From positions 1,612,001 through 1,676,000 of the forward strand of contig NZ_JACYFK010000001.1 in the NCBI RefSeq assembly GCF_014855515.1: a stretch of 64,000 nt of DNA, read 5' to 3'. The notes beneath the pieces were generated by a model. It was not told where the DNA came from. It ran no database searches and saw only the letters and a program-made list of their open reading frames with translations. Numbering within the stretch: position 1 is the first letter of the stretch; each line of letters starts with the position of its first letter. The DNA comes from Euzebyella marina. GTDB lineage: Bacteria; Bacteroidota; Bacteroidia; Flavobacteriales; Flavobacteriaceae. The position numbers and the translations under genes are program-made. This document shows, in pieces, positions 53,944 through 62,000 of the stretch.

Positions 53944-55029
53944 ATGTCAGAGGTAGAATTTATTCCGTCATCCTATACCGACTACCCAAAAGAGGCGAAG
54001 GTAGGGTGGCGTTCACCCAGTAATATCGCATTGGTAAAATACTGGGGTAAAAAACCAAATCAGATTCCGGCAAACCCCTCCATAAGTTTTACCCTGAGTA
54101 ATTGTGCGACTACAACCTCGGTTACTTTTAAAAAGCTGGATGAGCAGGTTGCCCACTGGTCGTTCGAGTTCTTGTTCGAGGGAGCCCCCAAAGAAGATTT
54201 CAAACCGAAAATCGAAACCTTTTTTGGTCGTATTGAGAAATATGTTCCTTTTCTAAAGGAATATCATTTGGTTATTGAAAGCTCCAACTCGTTTCCTCAT
54301 AGCAGTGGTATTGCATCTTCGGCCAGTGGCATGTCGGCCTTGGCGTTATGTATTGTAGATTTTGAAAGCGCTATTGATCAAACGATGACGAGCGATTTTT
54401 TAAAGAAAAAGGCCTCTTTCTTGGCTAGGTTAGGTTCAGGAAGCGCTTGTAGAAGTATTGAGGGACCGTTGGTCGAATGGGGGGAGCACAAGAATATTAT
54501 TGGGAGTGATGATTTGGTGGGCATTTCCTACCCTTACCAAATCCACGATATTTTTCGTAAATACAGAGACACCATCTTGTTGGTCGATAAAGGCGAGAAA
54601 ACGGTTAGTAGTACCGCGGGGCATTCTTTAATGGAGGGTCATCCCTTTGCCGAAAATCGCTTCAAACAAGCGCACGCCAATCTCAATTCTTTAAAGGAAA
54701 TATTGCAAACTGGAGATTTAAAGCGGTTTGTTGAGCTTGTTGAAAGTGAAGCCTTGACTCTGCATGCCGTTATGATGACCGGGCAACCTTATTATATTTT
54801 AATGAAGCCGAATACACTGCGCATCATTGAAAGTATATGGAAATTTCGAAAGGCTACCGGATTAAATATCTGTTTTACCTTAGACGCAGGGGCGAATGTT
54901 CACCTTTTATATCCTGATTCTGAGAGTGTAGAGGTGAAAACTTTTATTGCTGATGAGCTCTCGAAATATTGTCAGAACGGTCAATACATAAATGACCATG
55001 TTGGCGAAGGCGCAGCGAAATATATTTAG
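53944..55029 (+). CDS. mvaD: Diphosphomevalonate decarboxylase
   Basis: 361 residues from ATG 53944. It makes isopentenyl diphosphate from mevalonate-5-diphosphate with ATP. The N-terminal WRSPSNIALVKYWGKKPNQI and NPSISFTLSNCATTT are typical, as are the GHMP ATP motif in HSSGIASSASGMSALAL and the late LDAGANVHLLYP (a catalytic Asp lies in this family's segment FTLDAGAN). Flavobacteria use the mevalonate pathway rather than the DXP pathway for isoprenoids. It is followed by a mevalonate kinase-like gene 228 bases downstream. Confidence 0.93.
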   Translation: MSEVEFIPSSYTDYPKEAKVGWRSPSNIALVKYWGKKPNQIPANPSISFTLSNCATTTSVTFKKLDEQVAHWSFEFLFEGAPKEDFKPKIETFFGRIEKYVPFLKEYHLVIESSNSFPHSSGIASSASGMSALALCIVDFESAIDQTMTSDFLKKKASFLARLGSGSACRSIEGPLVEWGEHKNIIGSDDLVGISYPYQIHDIFRKYRDTILLVDKGEKTVSSTAGHSLMEGHPFAENRFKQAHANLNSLKEILQTGDLKRFVELVESEALTLHAVMMTGQPYYILMKPNTLRIIESIWKFRKATGLNICFTLDAGANVHLLYPDSESVEVKTFIADELSKYCQNGQYINDHVGEGAAKYI

Positions 55030-55227
55030 TGTGCAAATGGCGAATGGCGAGAATAGATAGGTTTTAAAATCCGAAAAAATTAAAGTCTCGTATATACCAA
55101 TGAATAAATTGTTCCGTTGAGGTTTTGCGAGTATCTCGTTCACCTCTAAAAGCGCTCATTTACAATTAATTCTATCTCAAAAGATGAGGTTAAGGCCTTG
55201 AAACAGAACAATGAACAGTTTATTTAG

Positions 55228-55235
55228 TATTTTTG
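55228..55235 (+). promoter_or_regulatory. -7 box (TATTTTTG) before the mevalonate kinase-like gene
   Basis: Exact TAnnTTTG match, 22 bases before the ATG. The nearest TTG is 27 bases upstream, longer than usual. Confidence 0.45.
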
Positions 55236-55257
55236 CATCATTCCTTTAGACCATACC

Positions 55258-56196
55258 ATGAAAGGACCATTATTTTATTCTAAAATTCTTCTCTTCGGAG
55301 AGTACGGAATCATTAAAGATTCTAAGGGCTTGTCAATTCCTTATAATTTTTTCAAAGGCGCTTTAAAGATGGATGAAAATGCATCGGAGGCCGCTCAGAA
55401 ATCAAATAGAAGTCTTCGCGAATTCATCGGCTACCTAGAAATGGTACATAAGAATAGTCCTGATCTTGTGTCTTTTGATTTTGATTCCTTGAAAGAAGAT
55501 GTTGCCTCAGGCATGTATTTCGATAGTTCTATACCTCAAGGTTATGGCGTCGGAAGTAGTGGTGCATTGGTAGCGGCCATATACGATAAGTATGCCACTG
55601 ATAAAATAACAGTGCTTGAAAATCTTACGAGGGAAAAATTGTTGAAGCTAAAGGCCATTTTTGGTAAAATGGAATCTTTCTTTCACGGAAAATCTTCCGG
55701 TTTAGACCCTTTGAACAGTTATTTAAGTCTTCCTATTCTTATTAATTCACAAGATAATATTGAATCAACAAGTATTCCTGCCCAAAATCTAGATGGAAAA
55801 GGAGCTGTTTTTTTACTCGATAGTGGTTCTACCGGTGAGACCGCCCCTATGGTTCAGATTTTTATGGAGAAGATGAAACAAGAAGGTTTTCGAAGTATGC
55901 TAAAAAACCAGTTCATCAAACACACCGATGCCTGTGTTGAAGATTTCGTGAAGGGTGACGTTAAATCGCTTTTCGGTAATCTCAAGCAACTTTCCCATGT
56001 AGTTTTAGATAACTTCAAGCCAATGATACCCGCTAAGTTTCACGAACTTTGGAAGCATGGTATCGAAACCAACGAGTATTACCTAAAACTTTGTGGTTCC
56101 GGTGGAGGTGGTTATATCTTAGGCTTTACCCAAGATATTGAAAAAGCCAAGAAATCGCTTCAAGACTACAATCTCGAGGTAGTTTACAATTTCTAA
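55258..56196 (+). CDS. Mevalonate kinase-like GHMP kinase
   Basis: 312 residues. It is probably the ATP-dependent mevalonate kinase. Marks are YSKILLFGEYGIIKDSKGLSIP (substrate-binding end of GHMP kinases), the ATP loop GYGVGSSGAL (95-104), SFFHGKSSGLDPLNSYL, and KLCGSGGGGYILGF. The FGEYGII and HGKSSGLDPL patterns fit mevalonate kinase better than phosphomevalonate kinase. It lies between mvaD and the UbiA-type prenyltransferase. The family members of Bacteroidota are divergent, so the exact substrate is uncertain. Confidence 0.85.
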   Translation: MKGPLFYSKILLFGEYGIIKDSKGLSIPYNFFKGALKMDENASEAAQKSNRSLREFIGYLEMVHKNSPDLVSFDFDSLKEDVASGMYFDSSIPQGYGVGSSGALVAAIYDKYATDKITVLENLTREKLLKLKAIFGKMESFFHGKSSGLDPLNSYLSLPILINSQDNIESTSIPAQNLDGKGAVFLLDSGSTGETAPMVQIFMEKMKQEGFRSMLKNQFIKHTDACVEDFVKGDVKSLFGNLKQLSHVVLDNFKPMIPAKFHELWKHGIETNEYYLKLCGSGGGGYILGFTQDIEKAKKSLQDYNLEVVYNF

Positions 56197-56248
56197 GAAA
56201 AATAGCCCTAAATTTCTGAGCGTAATTATCGCTAAAATTTAATTCTAC

Positions 56249-57154
56249 ATGCTTAGCAGAAGAAATAAGCTCTTGCTTTTAAAGTTGTTGAGTTTGTTCT
56301 CGGTGGTGCGCGGCTATAATGTACTGGTCATCGCTTTTGCCCAATACTTGGCCTCTATCTATATTTTGGCACCCGATTTGCCGTTAAGGGAGGTAGTATT
56401 CGATTTGAACCTTTTTTTGATAGTACTTTCTTCTGCATTGGTCATTGCCAGCGGGTATATAATTAACAATTTTTACGATGCCGAGAAAGACCTTATAAAC
56501 AAGCCAAGAAAAAGTATGCTCGACCGCTTGGTAGGGCAACAGTTTAAGCTAACTACTTATTTTGTTCTTAACTTTTTAGCCACTTTTGCGGCAAGCTATG
56601 TATCCTTTAAGGCGGTTTTGTTTTTTTCGGCCTATATTTTTGGCATTTGGTTTTATTCGCACAAGCTGAAACGATTGCCCTTTATCGGTAATTTCGTATC
56701 GTCTACTCTGGCCATAACGCCCTTTTTTGCAGTTTTTGTTTACTACAAAAATTTTGATGCCGTCATTTTTGTTCACGCCATGTTTCTCTTTGTACTGATT
56801 TTGGCTCGTGAAATGATCAAGGATTTGGAGAATATCGCTGGTGATATGGCCCAGAACTACAAAACCGTGCCCATTTTGTACGGGCAAAGGTTTTCTAAAA
56901 TAGGTATAAGTTCTCTTATTCTTTTGGCATTGATTCCCGCTTTTTTGTTGACCGAATATTTCAATGTAGGGTACATGCATTTTTATTTTTTAGGATGTAT
57001 CGTATTGCTGATACTATTGATTGCCATGCTATGGAAGGCGCAAACCAAACTTCATTATGTCGGCCTTCATAATATCATCAAGTTCATCATCGTCGCGGGG
57101 GTGTTCAGCATACTTTTGATTGATGTTAATCTTGTTCTCAATAGAATTTTTTAG
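56249..57154 (+). CDS. UbiA-family prenyltransferase (geranylgeranylglycerol-phosphate geranylgeranyltransferase type)
   Basis: 301 residues with about nine membrane segments. The two Asp-rich motifs that bind the prenyl diphosphate through Mg2+ are visible: NNFYDAEKDLINKPRK (D77, D81) and KDLENIAGDMAQNYKTV. It attaches a polyprenyl group to an acceptor in the inner membrane. In flavobacterial genomes this branch is usually labelled geranylgeranylglycerol-phosphate geranylgeranyltransferase, an archaeal-lipid type reaction, but the acceptor is not shown by sequence. Its place after mvaD and the mevalonate kinase-like gene fits an isoprenoid role. Confidence 0.85.
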   Translation: MLSRRNKLLLLKLLSLFSVVRGYNVLVIAFAQYLASIYILAPDLPLREVVFDLNLFLIVLSSALVIASGYIINNFYDAEKDLINKPRKSMLDRLVGQQFKLTTYFVLNFLATFAASYVSFKAVLFFSAYIFGIWFYSHKLKRLPFIGNFVSSTLAITPFFAVFVYYKNFDAVIFVHAMFLFVLILAREMIKDLENIAGDMAQNYKTVPILYGQRFSKIGISSLILLALIPAFLLTEYFNVGYMHFYFLGCIVLLILLIAMLWKAQTKLHYVGLHNIIKFIIVAGVFSILLIDVNLVLNRIF

Positions 57155-57195
57155 GCCTTATTCTACTGCATCAGGTAGTTCAAAGACATGTTTTA

Positions 57196-57224
57196 TTGGA
57201 GTTTGAAGATTAAGATTACCTTTG
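57196..57224 (+). promoter_or_regulatory. Promoter of the RluB-like gene
   Basis: TTG (57196-57198), 18 bases, then TACCTTTG (57217-57224), a full consensus match, 16 bases before the ATG at 57241. Confidence 0.7.
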
Positions 57225-57240
57225 CAGAAAAGAAAGAGAT

Positions 57241-58080
57241 ATGAACAGGTCGGGTTCAAACGATGACAAAAGGGCATCGGGCAGACAAGGTGGTAAGTTT
57301 AGAAAGAAGAGTTATTCAAGAGGTAATGCACCGGTAAAGAATCAAGGTTCGGTTCAACCAGGTAATCCTAATTTGATACGATTGAACAAGTATGTTGCAA
57401 ATTCTGGAATTTGCTCCCGTCGTGAAGCCGACATTTATATTTCGGCAGGAAATATTACAGTGAACGGTACACCTGTAACCGAAATGGGCTACAAGGTCAA
57501 GCTAGAAGATGAAGTACGTTTTGAAGGCAGGTTATTGAATCCTATCAAAAGGGAATATGTCTTATTGAACAAACCGAAAGGTTTGTCGACCTCAGGCCGT
57601 ACCCAACAAGGTAAACGAACGGCATTGGGTTTAGTTTCCAAGGCCTCTAGGGCTGAGCTGAAACCTGTCGGTAAACTTGGTAAAGATGCTTCCGGCCTCA
57701 TTCTATACACTAATGATGGTGAAATGATCAAACGTCTGAGCCGCCCTAAGAACGGATTGCGAAAGATATTTCACATAGAGCTAGATAAGCCATTTCGTAG
57801 CGCTGATCTAAAGAAAGTGCAAGAGGGGCTTACAGTAGATGAAAAGGTTGTAAAGGTTCAAGATGTCAGTTTTGTAGATAATGCCCCAAAGACACAGATT
57901 GGCATGGAAATCTATAGTAGCAGGACCAATATCGTACAGCGTATATTCGATACCCTTGGCTACGAAATTGTAAAAATAGACAGGGTGGTTTATGCCGGTC
58001 TTACCAAAAAAGACCTGCCTAGAGGGCATTGGCGATATCTGACCGAACAGGAATTGGCGAACCTAAAGATGATTAATTGA
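57241..58080 (+). CDS. RluB/RsuA-family pseudouridine synthase-like protein lacking the catalytic Asp
   Basis: 279 residues. The first 40 are basic and Gly-rich. An S4 RNA-binding domain follows (IRLNKYVANSGICSRREADI, then NITVNGTPV), then the RsuA/RluB-type catalytic domain (VLLNKPKGLST, LSRPKNGLRKIFHIELDKPF, RTNIVQRIFDTLGYEIVKID). In active enzymes motif II reads GRLDxxTxGL, with the Asp essential for catalysis. Here it is GKLGKDASGL (144-153), so the catalytic position is Gly147 and the nearest Asp is D149, two residues later. The rest of the fold is intact and there is a good promoter. It may be an inactive RNA-binding paralogue or use D149. Confidence 0.85.
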   Translation: MNRSGSNDDKRASGRQGGKFRKKSYSRGNAPVKNQGSVQPGNPNLIRLNKYVANSGICSRREADIYISAGNITVNGTPVTEMGYKVKLEDEVRFEGRLLNPIKREYVLLNKPKGLSTSGRTQQGKRTALGLVSKASRAELKPVGKLGKDASGLILYTNDGEMIKRLSRPKNGLRKIFHIELDKPFRSADLKKVQEGLTVDEKVVKVQDVSFVDNAPKTQIGMEIYSSRTNIVQRIFDTLGYEIVKIDRVVYAGLTKKDLPRGHWRYLTEQELANLKMIN

Positions 58081-58097
58081 TTGGTTTTTCAATCAAT
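58076..58097. terminator. Possible bidirectional terminator between convergent genes
   Basis: ATTGATTG (58076-58083) and CAATCAAT (58090-58097) pair perfectly over a 6-base loop (gttttt). It covers the stop codons of both the RluB-like gene and the PorP/SprF gene. It is AT-rich and weak. Confidence 0.45.
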
Positions 58098-59009
58098 TTG
58101 ATAACCATCGCCAAAAAGATAACTTAGCGCCAGCCCATGGGTATTGCCAAACGGGGTTTCTTTAAAGGCTATATTGTAATTATATATAAAGCGTAAATTT
58201 TTAAGCAAGTATACTCCTGCCAAAAGGTTTATAGATGAGCTGGTTCGGTAACCTACACCAACTTCAACTTTGTTCTTAAAGCTTGCCGCGATATTGAAAT
58301 CTGCTTGTAAAGGAGCTCCTCCCTCATGTTTTAAAAGTACGTTGGGTTTGATCATTACCTCTTCAAAAATGCTGGTGAAGAACCGGTAACCAAAATAACC
58401 ATAAATAGGATTTGAAAGGTTTAGGTCATCTCTTGATGCCAATTTATCCCCTACCACATTGGGTGCCGAAACACCAGCGAAAAACTGAGCGTGGTTAAAA
58501 AGAAAGCTAACCCCTATGGTAGGAACAGAGGCGTTTATATTCTCGGAGAAGTTCGGGTCATCCATAATTCCGAGGGATAATAAGTCTTCTTTATGTTGTT
58601 GCAGCCCTGCAGTGATCCCGAAAGAAAGAACTCCCGGCTGGTACAACTGCCAGTAGGGCCTGTTGGATTCAAAATCAAAAAAGATTTTGTATGAATAGGC
58701 AGCAAAAAAGGTGCTGTTTTTGCTGACGCCGACCTCATCTTGCAGAAAGCCCGCTCCCAGACCAACCTTGCCATCCCTTAAAGGCGAATTAATGGTCAAC
58801 GATAGAGTTCTGGGGCTACCGGTAACCTCACTGATAAACCCGGAATGTGTGGCACTTAGTTCGGTGCCTGAAAGCATCCCCGCATATGCGGAATTAATCA
58901 AAAAAGGGTTGTAATTGTATTCGGAGAAAACAGCCGTCTGTTGGGCACTGAGATTCGTCACTACACAGAGAACAAGAATGAATAAAGAGTAGGTCAGTTT
59001 TTTGGTCAT
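58089..59009 (-). CDS. PorP/SprF-family type IX secretion outer-membrane protein
   Basis: 306 residues. The signal peptide ends NLSAQ. The mature start QQTAVFSEYNYNPFLINSAYAG is the hallmark of the PorP/SprF family, and the rest is a beta-barrel. SprF-type proteins are needed for secretion or surface attachment of a specific partner with a type B C-terminal domain, in the way SprF serves SprB. The gene lies 6 bases after the giant CTD protein gene, so the two are surely a cognate pair. Confidence 0.93.
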   Translation of the reverse strand: MTKKLTYSLFILVLCVVTNLSAQQTAVFSEYNYNPFLINSAYAGMLSGTELSATHSGFISEVTGSPRTLSLTINSPLRDGKVGLGAGFLQDEVGVSKNSTFFAAYSYKIFFDFESNRPYWQLYQPGVLSFGITAGLQQHKEDLLSLGIMDDPNFSENINASVPTIGVSFLFNHAQFFAGVSAPNVVGDKLASRDDLNLSNPIYGYFGYRFFTSIFEEVMIKPNVLLKHEGGAPLQADFNIAASFKNKVEVGVGYRTSSSINLLAGVYLLKNLRFIYNYNIAFKETPFGNTHGLALSYLFGDGYQID

Positions 59010-59015
59010 GGTTAT

Positions 59016-62000
59016 TTATCTTTTAATAACTACAAATCCTTGAGTAGCCTTCAAATTGTGGTTTTCCGGTAAAGTAATCTTAAAGAAATAGGTGCCTGCC
59101 GGTAGTTCACCGGCCCCGATCTTGGTTTTTTGATTGGCCTCTCCTTTAAACACATTCGCATTATTGTCATATCCGGAAATAAAGAATACCAAATCTCCCC
59201 ATCGGTTGAAAATACTTACCGTATTTTCAGGGTAGGCTTCTATACCGTTTATAGACCATACGTCATTTATGAAATCTCCATTGGGAGAAAAGCCATAAAG
59301 TGTCTCCAACTTTTCCTCTTCCGGTTCCTCTTGGGTGGTAAAGCTACTTTCGGTACACCCAATGGCACTGCCTTGAGCGTTATATGCTACAATAGAAACG
59401 AAAATATCTCGGTCATAAGGCAAGGGCTGAGCCGGTGTATAAGAGGTTAAGATACCAACATCTTCACTATCTAAAATATCATGACTTCCAGCACTAGAGC
59501 CCAAACTAAGGTAGTAGCCATCAGCGTTTGATATGGAATTCCAAACAAACTCAGTATCAACATGCACATTAAATTGGTCATTTTCAGGTACAATAATAGA
59601 AGTACAATCAGGAACAGTTTCAAAAGTCTCAGTAGTAAAGGACTCTTCAATACACCCTAAAGCATTGCCTCTGCCATTAAAAGGAACGATGGTAACGAAT
59701 ATCTCGGTGCCTTCAGGTAAATTATTAGAGAGTGCTATTGTATTTGTGCTTGCTAATTCATTGTTCAAAATATCTGTACCACCGGTAGAAGTGCCAACAT
59801 TAATATAATAGCTATCAGCATTATTCACTGAAGCCCATATTAAATTGGTTGAGATTGAAACATTAGCTTCTCCGTTTGTGGGGCTCGTTAAAGCTGTACA
59901 ATTAGGAGCAGCCCCCATGACCTCGGTAGTGAACGATTCTTCGGTACAACCAACTGCAACGCCTACACCGTTGTAGGGTACGATGGTTACAAATATCTGT
60001 GTGTTTTCCGGCAAATCTGTAGCTAGGTCAAAAGAAGTGCTAGCTACATCTTCTCCATCTAAAATATCACTGCCACCAGAAATCGTGCCGACAGTAACAT
60101 AATAACCATCAGCGTTTGACACTGAATTCCAGTTTAGATGGGTTGAAATGGAAACTTCCGTTGCGCCGTTAAGTGGATTGCTCAATTGAGTGCATACAGG
60201 TGCGGTAGGTAAGGCTTCTGTGGTAAATGATTCCTCAATACACCCGGTGGCGTTACCCACGGTATTATAGGGTACAATAGTTACAAATATTTCAGTACTT
60301 TCCGGGAGGTCGTCAGCCAAATCGTATGAATTGACATTACCTGTATCTTCTGCATTCAATATGTCATTTCCACCACTAATGGTGCCTACTGTTAAGTAAT
60401 AACCATCTGCATCGCTTACGGCATCCCATGATAGTTGGGTAGAAACGGAAACATCAACAGCATTGTTTGACGGGCTGTTTAAGATGGTACAGTTTGGAGC
60501 AGCTGGCAGAGTTTCTGTTGTGAAACTTTCTTCCGTACACCCAGTGGCATTGCCGATGGCGTTATATGGTACAACAGTTATAAATAGTTGAGTTGCCTCA
60601 GGTAAATCTGTTGCCAAGTCATACATAGTGACATTGCCAACGTCCTCGGCATTCAAGATATCAGTACCGCCAGAACTGGTGCCAATTGTGAGGTAATAGC
60701 CATCGGTATTGGCAACGGCATTCCAACTGATATCCGCACCAACGGGAACATCGTTAGCACCATTGATCGGGTCGCTTAATGTGGTACAGTTAGGCGGGTC
60801 ACTTAAAGTTCCAGTGCCTGTAGTAAATTCTTCTTCCGAACATCCACTAGCATCTCCAATGGCATTATATGGAATAATACGAACGTAGTAGGTTCGATTA
60901 TCCTGTAAATCATAATCGAACGAGTAAGTAGTTACATTACCAACATCAATATTATTTACTACTTCTATACCCCCGGCAGTAGTACCTACACTTACCAAAT
61001 AACCGGTGGCATCTGCAACGGTATTCCAGCTTAAATCGGTATCAATGGCAACGTTTACAGCTCCGTTCGCGGGGCTTGAAAGACTAGTGCACAGGGGTGG
61101 TACCGGAATGAATTCGGTAATAAACGATTCTTCTCCGCAGCCTGAGGCGTCACCCTGATCGTTGTAAGGAACAATAGTGACAAAAATCTCAACGTTTTCT
61201 GGTAGATCGGTAATGAACTCATATTCTGTAACGTTACCGAGATCTTCATTGTTTACTATATCTGTTCCCCCGGTCGTAGTACCTACATTTAATCGATACC
61301 CATCGGCATTACTAATAATATTCCAACTAATATCGGTATCTACTGCTACATCTGTAGCCCCATTCACTGGTAGGTTCATGGTCGTACAATCAGGTACGGT
61401 GGCCGGTGTTGTAGTTACGGTGAAACTCTCTTCTGTACACGGACCAACGGCATCACCATTTTCGTTGGATGGAATTAGGGTAACATAGACCGTTTCACCA
61501 CCTGTGAAGTCAGATGAGAATTCATAAAAAGTTTCATTGACAATAGTTTCATTATTCACGATATCGTTGCCCCCAGGCGTTGTGCCAACTGTTAATCTAT
61601 ATTCGCGAGCGTAAAGCGAAGGATCCCACGTTATATTAGTGTTTACCGGTACGTCTACATCGCCATTCAGGGGTGCGGCCAGCTGTGTGCATTCAGGGAT
61701 GGGGCAGTCTAGAACATCACCGGAAAAAGTCCAACCAAAACTGTCTATCATAGCTTGCCTTTCCTCCACCGCATCACAATAAGGTAAAGCGTTGGCACCA
61801 AGAGTAATGCCTGGCGTTAAAGTTTGTTCTGACCAAGCTATCAAGGTGTTGTCATAATTCTCTCTGCTTAAGGCACTATCATCTAACATACCTTGCATGT
61901 TGGTAACATTACTAACATTCCAATCCCCTAAGTACTGATTGAAGGCGGTAGCGTCATGAAACATATCTCGCATTGAAACCGTACCTATCAGCCATTGATC

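Noticed and set aside
55030-55257. 228-base gap between mvaD and the mevalonate kinase-like gene, searched for a small RNA or lost gene
   Set aside because: Apart from the -7 box at 55228, I see no ORF with family signal, no strong hairpin and no repeat.
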